A stretch of DNA of 64,000 bases from Pomphorhynchus laevis (GCA_012934845.2 WNNJ02000469.1:62001-126000); one strand, 5' to 3'. Positions 39,690-51,500 are shown, counted from the first letter of the stretch. Numbers and translations: made by a program. Notes: a model not told the origin generated them from the letters alone.

Positions 39690-42600
39690 TTAAAATAAAC
39701 AATCTAATTGCTCGTTAATTGGATCAAGGTTAAAATCCTCAAACCATCCATCAAAGTCATTGAATGGTATCTGCTGAGCTCGCTTTATAACATTGATCAA
39801 ATCGAAAGATTCTGATCCATTGTCGAGTTTCCAATCACTGTTTGAAGTAAGAAAAATTTCAAAAGAAATGGTGTTTTGCATAAAATAATTTAATAAGAAA
39901 AATTTTAGTATCTTATATATTATAATATTAAAATTATAATATAATTTTAGTTCTGAAGACGAATTCGTTACGATCTGAAATTAAGGCGTGTATAAAATAT
40001 TAGAAAAACATAAATTTATAAATCGATTGAATTGTTGTTGGTTATGCTGACCTGCACGAAAAACCTAAATCAACGAAGGTAAATCGACAGTTCACTAACT
40101 AAAACGCATTGATTAGAATTACTAACAAATATCCTTATTAGAAATTGCTTTTAACCAGTTCAAGATGGTCTGAAATATCATGCCACGATTTAATAAGAAA
40201 AATTTTAGTATCTTATATATTATAATATTAAAATTATAATATAATTTTAGTTCTGAAGACGAATTCGTTACGATCTGAAATTAAGGCGTGTATAAAATAT
40301 TAGAAAAACATAAATTTATAAATCGATTGAATTGTTGTTGGTTATGCTGACCTGCACGAAAAACCTAAATCAACGAAGGTAAATCGACAGTTCACTAACT
40401 AAAACGCATTGATTAGAATTACTAACAAATATCCTTATTAGAAATTGCTTTTAACCAGTTCAAGATGGTCTGAAATATCATGCCACGATGATTTGAACTA
40501 ATCATGAAGTTCAAGCAACTAAATAAATTATAAATATGCGAAAAAATATAAAATTTAAAAAACGGATAAACAAATTATATATCTTTAATGTTTATATTAA
40601 ACACAAGAAAATGAATCTTTTCCTAATCCCATTCATCATCAAAAAACATAGTTATATCACAAACACGTGATAAAAATAGATTTGTGATACTTCAGATTAT
40701 GCTAGTAGAAGGTAATATGACCTCGCTAATTCTACACAAAATTAAAAAATTAAGTTTTAATTAAGTTTTCTATTGAGATACAAGCAGCTCGATATCGAGG
40801 TGTTGAGATACGAGCATCATCTCGAATTTTTTTTATTTTATTTAATGATAAAAATTTATTTTAATTATAAAAAACATGAAAATTTTATAAAAATTTGTAA
40901 AATTTATCGGAATTGTACCAATATATTCATAATACTATTATGTTAGTATTAAAATATTAAAATTATAGTTTATTTTATAAAAATTTTAGCAATTAGTTTA
41001 TAAGTTATTGTAACAACCGTCTTGGGGTTACGGGTTACTACACACTGCTATTGTCAATGAATTTCGCATGGCAGAGTTGAAGCACATTTTTTGGTATAAC
41101 CTGTTTTTAATTTAGATCTCTCTAGTAATTTCAGCGATAAATGAATGCAACGAAGACTAAGAGTGTAAGCGAGAACTGATTCATCGTAGACATTAAATAT
41201 TTGAAGATCAAAGGTTACGAAGAAACGACAGATGCTTTAAACTACAATCACATAAATGTCGAATAATCAAAAAGCTAATGGTTAAAGAATCCAATGTGAT
41301 GCACACTCATCCTTCAAACAATGTTAAATTTACTGGTTACCATAAAAAATATATATGGTTATTACAGGAACAAAGAAGCAGAAATTGTCCTTTATTTGAT
41401 AAAAAAAATTCTATATTTCGATAGCTCCTGCAATCATCATCAGGATTACGATAAAGTATCTCACAAATCCCGTGTTTTCATAAAACATTTTATTTTTTTG
41501 TGAAACATTTTATTGTAATCCTGATGATGATTGAAGGAGCTATCGAAATATAGAATTTTTTCTTTATCAAATAAAGGATAATTTATGCTTCTTTGTTCCT
41601 GTAATAACTTTATATTTGAAATGGAAGAAGATTGTGGGTTTAGTATTTATTATAAAAAATAAAAATGTTAAATCAAAACTAGAATTTTTGTAAATCACCT
41701 TTGCATAGCTTATTTGTACAAATTGAATAAATTGTCAACGCTGGCAAGAATTAAGAGTTTATTGAAGAGAGCAATTATCCTTGAAGCCGATATGGACTAA
41801 AGACTTCCCACATGTAAGCGAAACGGGTATAAGTTTAATCAATTGACATAATCAATTAAAAATTATCAAATCATTTAACTATTTTAATCAGAATTGTAAA
41901 GGAGAATAAAATCTTATTTCTAAAACAACAAAATTGTTCAATTCGATGTATATTAATCGATAATATGAGATTTCAATTAACATTAACTAAAACTACTATT
42001 AATTTATATCGTAAAGATGACATATTTAAATTTACAAGAAACATATTTTTGCATGAGCATTCATGCATTCCATATAATATAAAATATAATGTCCAATGAT
42101 ACGTTCGATGTGCTATTCAATTGTTCAGGACGTTTAAACATTGAGAGGAATAGATAAAGATTATAATATTAATATTAATGTTATCCAATATAATATTAAA
42201 TATTATCCAATATTAATGATAAAGAAGGTACATATCTGGATATTAATATTTAACTAACATCAATTAAAACTAATATTTATTTATATCGTAAGGATGCGTT
42301 TATAATGTAATTCATCAAATAATGAAACTTTTAGAATTTCCATAAAATTTTATAAATAAATGTTAGAAAAATAAATCTAAATTGTATAAAGATATAAAAT
42401 ATATTTTTATAGCCCAATTATAGCTGACTTGTTTATAAGCTTTATAGAATATGAATTTGTTCATAACTGTGTAAAAACTAAATCTAAACTATATAAATAT
42501 AAATATATGAAATATATGTTTCGATTCATTGATGATATATGTGTATTTAATTCTAATAATTTTTATTCAATTAGTGAGCACATTTATCCAGAAAGCCTTA

Positions 42601-45600
42601 TTCTTAACAAAACCAATATTAATGATAAAGAAGGTGTATATCTAGATATGAACATTAAATTAACATTAACTAAAACTACTATTAATTTATATCGTAAAGA
42701 TGACATATTTAAATTTACAAGAAACATATTTTGCATGAGCATTCATGCATACCATATAATATAAAATATAATACATTAAATAATGAAATTTTAAGAATTG
42801 CAACAATATGTAATGATATTGGCTTTCTTCAAAATCTTTAAAATTGTTAAAACTTTAATAATTTTTATTCAATAAGCGAACAAATTTATTTAAGTATCCT
42901 TATTCTTTACAAACCAATATTGGTAATAAATAAGGTATATATCTAGATATGAACATTAAATTCACATCAATTAAAACTACTTTTATTTTATATCTTAAAG
43001 ATGACATTTAAATTTTCAATAAACCTATTTTTTTGCATGAGCCTTTATGCATATCTTATTATATTAAATATAGTGACTTCAAAATCATTTAAATAATTTA
43101 ATAGATACGCCATAAGCATGTATTTGGCCCCGCTGCTATGTTGGGTAGAAGAGTTAGGGGCTGTAACATGATATCATAGCAGTTCCTCCTGATGACCTCT
43201 AATTCTTATTCTGATACATCGTCTATTATTTATTAGTCAATTCATAAAAATGACTTTTATTTTAAATTTCAATTTTTTATTTTAACTTGATATTAACTTA
43301 TAAAACAATTATTTATTATTTATAATTATTTTATTAAATACGAAGACTCAGTATTTGATATATCAATTATACGATATTGTAAATGCTGTCGTTCAATTAC
43401 CTTTTAAATTAAGCTAAAAAGATTTTGAGCTTAACTCTACTCTAAATTAAAATAAAATACACTGTGAAAATGTATTAATGTTATTTTCTATCTTCAAAAT
43501 ATTTATAGATTTACTAATATTAAAAAATTTAAAGGTTAAAAATATTTGATTATAATTAATGAAGATAATTTTATTACCCCGAACGTAATGACCCCAAAAT
43601 AACGTATGGATCTGACAAACCACATCAAACCAATCTTATGAGTTCTAGTTGTATCTATTGTAATATCCGTGAATTCATGTCTATATCTTGTGTAAATGAT
43701 CATCATAATGTTTAAAGAATTCATAACTATCGTAAAATTCCAAGCATTGATTATTTATCGATATCATATCATTGCGACATATATGACCAATTATAAATTT
43801 TTGATTTACCCATATTTTCAACTAATTCATGTGTACCCCAGAAAGCATGCAAAGCGAGATATGCGGCATGTTGATTTAAAGCGAAAATGACAGGGTCATC
43901 AGCATGTAATAACAAATTTACATTGGATGACGATTGACTCAACATTTTAGGTAAGTCCATAAAGAAAAAATGGAAAATAACTTGGCTTATTGATCAAAAA
44001 TTAGGCTGACCAATTTACAATCAAAAGCTAGCCGTCGATTCATTGATCATAACGAATGCAGCTTTATTGAAAGCAAAATACCGCAAACCACGAAATTACA
44101 ACTATTCGTTCACCCATGTGGATATCACGACAAGCTCTGCATTATTCATATCTCATGCTATGAGTTTGGTAACATTATCTAATAGTATAGGATCAATTAT
44201 ATTATAGATAGCAATTATTTTATTTTTTAATTTATACTTGATAATTTTTAATTTATTATTAAATTTAATAATACATTTAATAATCAATTTAATTATTCGC
44301 GGTGTGGCCGGTCTTTGCCTTAGAGATAAGATAAGTAGATAATTATATTATCTACTATTATCTTGATAGCAATTATTTTATCTTTTTTAATTTATACTTG
44401 ATAATTTTTAATTTATTATTAAATTTAATAATACATTTAATAATCAATTTAATTATTCGCGGTGTGGCCGGTCTTTGCCTTAGAGATAAGATAAGTAGAT
44501 AATTATATTATCTACTATTATCTTGATAGCAATTATTTTATTTTTTAATTTATACTTGATAATTTTTAATTTATTATTAAATTTAATAATACATTTAATA
44601 ATCAATTTAATTATTCGCGGTGTGGCCGACCTTTGCCTTAGAGATAAGATAAGTAGATAATTATATTATCTACTATTATCTTGATAGCAATTATTTTATC
44701 TTTTTTAATTTATACTTGATAATTTTTAATTTATTATTAAATTTAAAACAATTATATAATTCAAACTATTTCATTTTCAGAATATCTACAAAAGATTTTT
44801 CTTTAATAAATAAAATTGAAATGTAACTAACAAAGCCACATACCTATCAACAGACACAAGTTTATTATTTTGTAAAGTGAACATTTTAATAATCGATCTA
44901 CTAGGTGAATTTAGATCCTTTCTATAAGCGCCAATATCGATCTTCAAAAGATAGCACTATAAGTCAATTAAAAAATTAAGATAATGACAACCTGTATGTG
45001 TATTGGCTCTGCAATAGCACTTTTATCAACAATCTTTTGCAATAACTTAGCACAGTGAATAGGTGTGCTAAACAGAGATATAATTATATATAATATAATG
45101 ATATATTTGTATTTATTATAAATATAATATAATGTATAATATGATCTATTTGTATTTACAAATGTAAATACAAATTAGAATTCAGAGGAGCTAATACGCC
45201 TTATCGGTTGATAAAACGCACTTGATATCCTGTAAATATCCTAGAAACTAGGTCTTTCAAACGAGAAATCGATAGATTTCAATAAGTACAATTACTAAAA
45301 TATATAGATTAATTTTAAATATTGGATTAAGTTTCTCTTATAATTCAAGTTAATTTTAATTATCGTATTCAAACATATTTGAAATTAAAATATTTTAAAT
45401 ATGTTTAACACAGAATATAAACAATAGTAATATTTTATAAGATAGAAATTAATTTCAACAAAGTTGATTTTATAGACAACATATTTTCAAATTGATGTAT
45501 ATTTTGTAATTATAAAATTTTGTACTTATAACATTTTAACAATTATATGGTCATTTAAATGTAATTGCGTTTGACAGGACCAAGACATTTTATTTTAAAT

Positions 45601-46792
45601 AAGGACTTACAAAAGGTTATTTGAATTTACAAAATAATTTTTAATATCCTAATTAAAAATATAGTTGATTTGAATATCGATTAAATACGACCTAAGATGA
45701 GTTACTTCAATCAACACAATCATATGAGCTTAAATTTTGATAGCACACTTTATTTAAAAAACACAACTTAAGGCATTAGGATTACACTTTATATGATAAA
45801 TAAATTTTAAAACGCTTCCTTATATTTAACAACAACAGTTTATTGACAATAAAAAATAAAAGTAACACACGTGTTCCTTGTCAACCACTGGTCCAGGTGT
45901 CGGGTCGTGGAGACAGTGCACGGACCAAACTACTCCATACATCGCGATTCTGGGTGATAGACAAGAATTCTCTGTCAGATACACCAAGACGTTCCTCAAG
46001 CAGCTTCGAAATTTGATCTCTTTACCGGTATCGAGGTCTCTTTCCAGATAGTATAACCTTGAAAACCCACTGAGGAAGGCGATCCCTAGTCATCATTAGA
46101 ACGTGTCCTTGCCACCACAACTAACTGTCTTCGACGTGGACAAGCAGCGACTTTACTTCGAGTTCATCCCGGATGACCGAATTCTTAACTGCAGTTCTAA
46201 AGCTAAGACCGACCACACTGCGAAGGAACCCAATGTCGGTCGCCTGTATCCGAAATCATATGCTTTCCGTCATAACCCAAAGCTCATGACCCTAGGGATA
46301 ATTTATGACATTTCTTAAATAGATCAAATTCGATATTTGAAATAAATAAAATTCAATATTTGAAACAGATTAAATTCACTAAATTTTAGTAGCTGTAAAA
46401 ATACTATATATTTGATCAAAAATTTGCTAATATCTACGAATTAACTTCTCACTTATAACGTACTTAATATCTTTGTAATTGGAGTTTGAATGATAGTAGC
46501 CAACAATCTTCGTTGAAGTCTGTTCACAATAATTGCTTATCTGTAAAAATGACAAGTAAGATCTTTATTTTTCTACGATCAATACAGCAAAAGCACCTAC
46601 AATATCGATGGCAACGTCAAGCAGCGGTGAACAAGCTGGTGTAAGATGGAATAAAGCAAAACAGTCTGTAATCTCATTTTCATTTCCAATACAAATTCCA
46701 TTGACGAATCCGGAGTGGTATTTAATGGAATGAAGCACCATTTTACCGATTGCCTTATTACTGATTCTTTTATCCACTGGAATTTCACCCAT
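39690..46792 (-). CDS. EMC8: EMC8/EMC9 subunit of the ER membrane protein complex (middle exons uncertain)
   Basis: A cytosolic subunit of the EMC, which inserts transmembrane segments at the ER (family knowledge). Secure exons: 46601-46792 (ATG at 46790-46792), 46464-46540, 44992-45067, and the terminal exon 39690-39837. Exon 1 reads 'SNKAIGKMVLHSIKYHSGFV' then DCFALFHLTPACSPLLDVAIDI, matching the EMC8 'CKMVLHGAKYP...IPLFHGTLALAPMLEVAL' start. Exon 2 gives IVGYYHSNSNYKDI, matching 'VIAGYYQANERVKD'. Exon 3 gives TPIHCAKLLQKIVDK. The donors gtaggt and gtacgt make the phases join. The last exon gives 'FNDFDGWFEDFNLDPINEQL', like the family C-terminus '[21 protein letters not shown]'. The part between 44.99 and 39.84 kb is not resolved; two candidate exons are listed separately. 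A LINE fragment lies upstream antiparallel to nothing in the CDS. Confidence 0.82.
39889..40488 (+). repeat. Exact 300-bp tandem duplication
   Basis: 39889-40188 is repeated at 40189-40488 with no difference that I can see by eye. The unit starts 'ttaataagaaaaattttagt' and ends 'atatcatgccacga'. It lies in the terminal EMC8 intron immediately upstream of the last exon. A perfect copy in such AT-rich DNA is either very recent or an assembly artefact. Confidence 0.92.
41358..41608. mobile_element. Foldback element, ~105-bp arms
   Basis: Arms 41358-41463 and about 41508-41608 are inverted copies, both with outer end 'gttattacaggaacaaagaa' and inner 'tcgatagctcctgcaatcat' or its complement, around a ~45-bp centre. 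The inner part contains CUGAUGA...CAGGAGCUAUCGAAA, the same word set as in the element at 48745-49509. It lies between an EMC8 intron and an RT remnant and may be a terminal piece of the Penelope-like family (inference). Confidence 0.75.
41975..42100 (+). mobile_element. Penelope-like RT remnant, copy 4, short (fossil)
   Basis: A short piece equal to the 'LTLTKTTINLYRKDDIFKF' part of the 37-kb copy, cut off abruptly where a fragment of the 11.1-kb MITE family begins (about 42090, 'tacgttcgatgtgct'). Confidence 0.65.
42230..43095 (+). mobile_element. Penelope-like RT remnant, copy 5 (fossil)
   Basis: Same RT segment as at 36890-37393, here on the plus strand (42420-42840), with 'MFRFIDDICVFN' at the catalytic box, followed by the second decayed tail (42840-43095). 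It is the other half of the inverted duplication. A decayed stretch at 42230-42400 precedes it. Broken. Confidence 0.7.
42411..43137 (+). repeat. Inverted segmental duplication, arm B (pairs with 36594-37315)
   Basis: Mate of 36594-37315 with about 5.1 kb between the arms. The terminal EMC8 exon and the 300-bp tandem duplication lie in that spacer. Confidence 0.85.
43100..43345 (+). repeat. Dispersed hairpin-core repeat, single copy
   Basis: Contains 'catgtatttggccccgctgc', 'gcagttcctcctgatgacct' and the 'attagtcaattcataaaaat' phrase. It ends near 43345 with a shortened 'cgaagactcagtatttgata' version of the family end. Confidence 0.75.
43810..43937 (-). CDS. Candidate exon, 42 codons, unidentified
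   Basis: An open, protein-like stretch on the minus strand, 'VNLLLHADDPVIFALNQHAA' then YLALHAFWGTHELVENM, ending at a good donor (ATGG|gtaaat). The acceptor is uncertain: 'gttgag|T' fits the phase of the candidate exon 44844-44956, but a Met 16 codons further up is also open. Codon use and the Ala/His/Leu-rich composition differ from AT-driven noise. It lies inside the EMC8 interval but does not match the EMC8 middle region I know, so it could belong to EMC8, or to an overlapping gene. Confidence 0.45.
44207..44745 (+). repeat. Dimeric satellite, ~159-bp unit, about 3.5 copies
   Basis: Unit starts at 44207, 44365, 44525 and 44683 ('gatagcaattattttat'). Each carries 'attattcgcggtgtggccgg' and 'ctttgccttagagataagat'. 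Odd units have 'attttattttttaattt' and even units 'attttatcttttttaatt', so the true period may be a ~318-bp dimer. It lies in an EMC8 intron. Confidence 0.88.
44844..44956 (-). CDS. Candidate EMC8 exon 4
   Basis: Open minus-strand stretch 'KIDIGAYRKDLNSPSRSIIK' then MFTLQNNKLVSVDR, ending at a donor (GATAG|gtatgt). Its first codon is in phase with the preceding EMC8 exon if an acceptor at 44957-44958 is used, but that leaves an intron of only 35 nt, shorter than the others here. 'LQNNKLVSVD' may correspond to the EMC8 'MVDNTKFTMD' segment. Call is tentative. Confidence 0.45.
45068..45880. other. AT-rich EMC8 intron sequence
   Basis: Intron between exons 44992-45067 and 46464-46540. Apart from the LINE fragment that follows (45881-46290), I see only AT-rich DNA. 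Confidence 0.5.
45881..46290 (-). pseudogene. LINE ORF2 C-terminal fragment (Rex1/CR1-L2 group type)
   Basis: One continuous minus-strand frame of about 135 codons, interrupted by three in-frame stops, ending at a natural stop (45881-45883). It reads 'IGFLRSVVGLSFRTAVKNSV', then IRDELEVKSLLVHVE, WWQGHVLMMTRDRLP, 'LLEERLGVSDREFLSITQNR' and DVWSSLVRALSPRPD. This is the C-terminal tail common to CR1/L2/Rex1-like LINEs ('IRxxLxVExLLxHVxRSQLRWxGHVxRM'). It is a dead 5'-truncated insertion within an EMC8 intron, more GC-rich than its host sequence. Confidence 0.75.
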
Positions 46793-46799
46793 CTATCAA

Positions 46800-47865
46800 T
46801 TTATACATTTAATAAATGAAATAATATTTAATAATTACATATTTAATTAAACAACAGTAAAAATTGCTATTTCTTAAAAAATAAACAAAAATAAAAGAGA
46901 CGCATTAAACAATTGGAAAACATATAAAAATATTGTTTATTTAAATAAAAAGATTGAAATTTATAGTGAAATACGCATATGTAATAATTCACATATGTTG
47001 TGAATATCTTAATATCTTACTTAAAGTAAGATATTAATATTTTAAGTGAAAATTATTACTTCAGAAATAATAATACAAGATCTAATTTGTGATTGTATGT
47101 TTTGTAAACTATATACATTTTAACAAATGTATATATTTTGTTATATTTTTATAATAAAATATATTTGAACAAATAATTTATTTGAACAAATAAAATACAT
47201 TTGAACAAATGTGTTTTGTCAGAATGTACGTAAACTGTTTTAAGCAATTGATAAAAATTCTTTCCTGTTAAATGTGAAAATTAAATTTGCATCAAAACTA
47301 GAAAATCAAAGTCAAGAAGTCTACCTCTAAATCTATCCGAAGACAAGCCGTGCACTGCAGTATAATCAAAAGGCAAAGTTACAAGATAATTATTTTCCTT
47401 TCTGCAACATTTTTCTTTTTCTATAGAATAACTAAAAGATTTGTATAAATAAAAACTATATACAGGGCACCGAAATTCAGTGCTACTGTAATCAACAGAT
47501 GCGCATTTGTTCCTTATTTAGAGAATTACTGGAAGGTACACGCTATGGGTTTGACTTGCTGATAATCACTAAAATACCTAGTATAGGAAGATGAACTATA
47601 TTTAAGCTGATATCGAAAATCTTATTAGTTAAATGTTTGGAGACTTGTTTAACTTTACAAAAATTACAGGACAATGACTTTGTAATGAGGACAAGCTGTT
47701 GTAAGATTCAAAGTTTCGGTAAAGTGGGATATTTAAGTCAGATTCGAAGTGGGATATACAAAGAAGATAGCGAACCAATCAACAATACATCCCAGCAAGC
47801 TGAAAATAGTCAACGCATGTACTCAAATCACGGAAGAGATAACATACGATATCATTGCCTTAGAG
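46800..47865. other. Intergenic DNA upstream of EMC8
   Basis: AT-rich up to about 47330, then gradually less so. The region at 47330-47865 is partly open (80 codons at 47637-47879) and may be upstream sequence of the transposase-like remnant that follows, but I recognise nothing in it. Confidence 0.35.
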
Positions 47866-48420
47866 GGCTAAGGCAATGAAAAGTAAACTAAAGGAAAACA
47901 TGAGGAAAGAAAATTGGTGTTTTCACTATTATGGTAAAATATTTGGGTACAATGTTGCCTTGTGCGCATTGAACACAAAACAGTCCACCTCGCGGTGTTC
48001 GAGATTCAAAGTCAAAGAACAACGGCACAGATCATATCCGAAGCTGTTTAACGGAGTTTAATATTTGGGGCACCATTAAAATGATTATGTGTGATGCAAC
48101 TTCAGTAAGCACAATGGTGTAGTAGTTCGGCTTCAGCTAAGTTTCGATACAAAAGGAATTGAACAATCTGTCTACATTGGCTGCCAAAACCACATTCTTG
48201 ATGGAAATGTGCGTCATGTACTCGATGAATTGTTTGGTGATAAAACAACGTCACCTTTATTAAAATATCAATTCGTAGATGAAATTCGAGGTAAATACGA
48301 AGACATGTAGTGAGATTATGACAGCAAATTCAACCCCAAATCGTCTGTAGTAGAACCTGAAATCGGCAGAATCGCAATGACATGCAGTTTTTATTTCACT
48401 TAATCTGTCCGTTTCATCAG
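47865..48420 (+). pseudogene. Broken transposase-like gene (hAT-related?)
   Basis: Pieces in different frames resemble a protein family common in animal genomes and usually taken as transposase-derived. They are 'KENWCFHYYGKIFGYNVAL' (47908-47964), 'TIKMIMCDATSVST' (48075-48116; family CDTTSVNTG), and 'QSVYIGCQNHILDGNVRHVL' followed by DELFGDKTTSP (48170-48255; family IGCQHHILD). At least two frameshifts and an in-frame stop separate them. The superfamily is not certain; hAT-like is a guess from the CDTT and H-x-LD spacing. A dead DNA-transposon or domesticated-gene remnant. Confidence 0.5.
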
Positions 48421-48744
48421 TACGTTTAAAAGAACGTTATCGAGTTTAGGAAGCTTCCGAATTGCTGCAATGCAAGATAATAAATTCTTTGTTACAAGTC
48501 ATATTCTACTTTTACTTTTAGATTGAACTCTAGAGCAATATATACGTTGTTGGCATATTTTCTCTGCTATCCAATATCACCTAAACTTACACAGGCAGCT
48601 GAGTTTATATCGGGTAAATGGGGATATGTCTGGTTCAGCTCTCATATGTAAGATCCTGGGGTATGTTCAAGCTTTTAATCCGCATGTGGCGTGTATATAT
48701 ACAAATTACATATTATATACAAATTACATATTTTATAGATAATA

Positions 48745-49509
48745 TACTGGAACAAAGGAGAAAATATTTTCCTTTATTTAAAAAATACAATATTTCAATA
48801 GCTCCTGCTATCATCAGGATTATAATTAAAACAACTTAATTTATCTATTTATTAATATATAAATCTATAAAACACAGTTATTGTCGTGTATATATTTATT
48901 TTTCAAACTTAGTATCCACGATAAGTTATTCTATTATTAAACTTTACTTGTATACCAGCCCAATCAGAATTCATTTTATTTTATCTTACAGTTTAGTTAA
49001 ATATTCATTTTTTTTAAATTTTAATTCTGATAGTTATTGTTGATTTATACATCTCCATTATAAGAAATATAAAATTATGGTCAACTTGCTTGAAAATTAG
49101 CAGAAAAATAATACATTAGACATTTTTAATAATATTTTATAGATTTATATATTTTTTAAAAACGAAAAAAAAAATATAAAACGAAAATGTTGTTGCCATC
49201 TTCATGTTTATAAAGATAATAGTAACCGCTGCCATCTTCATATACAAATAAAATCTATCAAAAAAATTTATATGTTAAATCACAGTATACTTATAAAGAA
49301 TGATAAATTTAGTACAACTTATGTAAACAAATTAGTGTTTATTTAATGACACATTAAAATTTTCCACATATTGAATAAAAATTATTAGTATTAGAAACAC
49401 CAATTTTATTATATTTTTAAAAACTCATTTAATTTTAATTCTGATGATAGCAGGAGCTATCGAAATATTTTATTTTTTAAAGGAAAATATTTTCTTCGTC
49501 GTTCCAGTA
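48745..49509. mobile_element. Element with ~90-bp terminal inverted repeats
   Basis: Left arm 48745-48840 and right arm 49424-49509 are inverted copies: outer 'tactggaac', then 'ggaaaatattttc', then 'atagctcctgctatcatcag' or its complement. The ~580-bp interior is AT-rich and non-coding. The arm sequence is a diverged version of the foldback at 41358-41608. A Penelope-like RT remnant follows within 500 bases in both cases. Confidence 0.7.
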
Positions 49510-50019
49510 AAATACTATCTAATCGAAAATGAAAGGAGATTATGAATTTAGTGTGTACTAAAATATTTTTATAAAATTATAATATAATATACGATAATTT
49601 ATATAATTTATTATATAATATTATATTATATAATATTATATTATAATGTACGATACTATTATATTTGTACATTTTTGTATATTACATAAATATGTAAATT
49701 ATATATGCCATCATTGATCGTTATTGTTTGATTCTAAATGTCATGTTTCTAAGCGCAAACATTTCCACACTATCGAGTTTGCCTAAAATATCTAAAATAG
49801 AGTCTTCTTATTATCTAAATCCAAATGGTTATTACTATCAACTGAATCCAAGTGTCTTCCAAACACATAAGTAATACTGATTACTTTGAAAGTAATTTTT
49901 TGGAAGATAAATTTCTCAACCACAGTATAATGAATATAATATAATAAAAAAAACGTACCAAACGTTAAAAACTAGGTTTAGGCAACACATAATATTCTGC
50001 AAATATTCAAGCTATATTT

Positions 50020-51500
50020 CATAAGCATATGAGATTAATAAAACATTATGAAACTATTAATAAAACTATACTTATAATATATTGGAATCCAACATTACAT
50101 AAAAATCCAATAAAACCTAGGTTCATATGTAGTATAGTAAATAATAAACAACTATACTATAATAATCGGTTAAACGCAAGCCAAGAAGTCATGGTGATAA
50201 AAGGAATAAGAAAAATAGAGTAAAAATATTAAAAAAGATATGTATATAAATGAACAATTAGAAATATTAAAACAACTTTTAAGTGATAATAAGCTAAAAG
50301 ATCTTTATGTAAATATAAGAAGTTTTTCTAAAGATATCATATGTTCAATAAATCAAAAATTAATTAACGACTATGATAGGCTAAGTTGTATAATAGACAG
50401 TTATTGTAATACAAAATACTATAATCGTACAATAAATGTTAATAATAACAATAGAAAATATACACTGACCATATACTTCATTAATAAATGTATAGATAAC
50501 ATAAATATAGCCGGACTTTTAAATAATTATAAAAGTAAAGAAATAATAGGATCAGATTTAAGTAAACATATTCCTAAAATAAAATATAAGTTGTTACCGT
50601 CATTATGACGAAAAATTTCTAATTATAATAAAGAATTAAAATCAATATGTAAAGATAGTATTAGAAACAACATAGAAACTGAATGTGATTGCAAAAGTCT
50701 TAATTTTGATAAAATAAATGAACATATATGCACTCATAATCTAGAATTAATTAAAAATGAAGGATTAAGAAAAATGCTATCAAAATAATATAAATATAGA
50801 TTCAATAATGACGACAAGAATAAAATTTATCTAAATTCCAAAAAATTTAGATTTGGCTATTATAAAGGGCGCGTTAGAAAAATTAATTTGACTTATATTG
50901 AACATTGGTATTACTACGTTTATCAACATTAAATTTAGCAGATATTAAAGAAGCGTTAGAAAAATTGATTAACCTTATATTTGAAATATATATATCACAT
51001 GATTATATACATTTCTAACAGGATTATATATACAAATTAAACCCTCAAGTAAATATAAATATATGGATAATATAAATATATTTATAAGATTGAATAGAAT
51101 CTTTAAATATTTTAATATTTTAAAATTATTTAAAATTAGAGACATCTACATTTAGACAAATAAAATGTGTTCCAATGTGAGGTAATAGTAAACCAATCAT
51201 AGCTGACTTGTTTTTAAGCTTTATAGAATATGAATTTCTTCATAACTGTTTATAAAATAAATCTAAATTAGATAAAATTCAACACTTATAATTTTTAAAA
51301 TTCAACACATTTAGCCAGATAGTTTAATTCTTAATAAAACTAATATTAACGATAAAAGTATATATCCAGATATAAACATTTGATTAAAGATTAAAGATCA
51401 TAAAGATTATATATAAAAATTTGTCAGAAGCATATTTTACATGAGCATTTATTCATTTACAGTATAATATTAAATATAATACATTAAAAATACATTGAAA
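50020..51500 (+). mobile_element. Penelope-like element remnant, copy 6, most extensive (fossil)
   Basis: Begins with an RT piece having 'IIYWNPTLHKNPIKPRFICS' (50080-50140; the 'LYWLPKLHKxPYKxRFI' RT motif). Then from 50240 there is an N-terminal block open for 122 codons, followed by 'HICTHNLELIKNEGLRKML' (50725-50780), 'YKYRFN', and decayed RT tail blocks with 'ADLFLSFIEYEF' (51205-51240) to about 51500. The order suggests the end of one copy joined to the start of another, or an internal rearrangement. It is broken throughout its second half. No endonuclease domain is visible. Confidence 0.68.
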
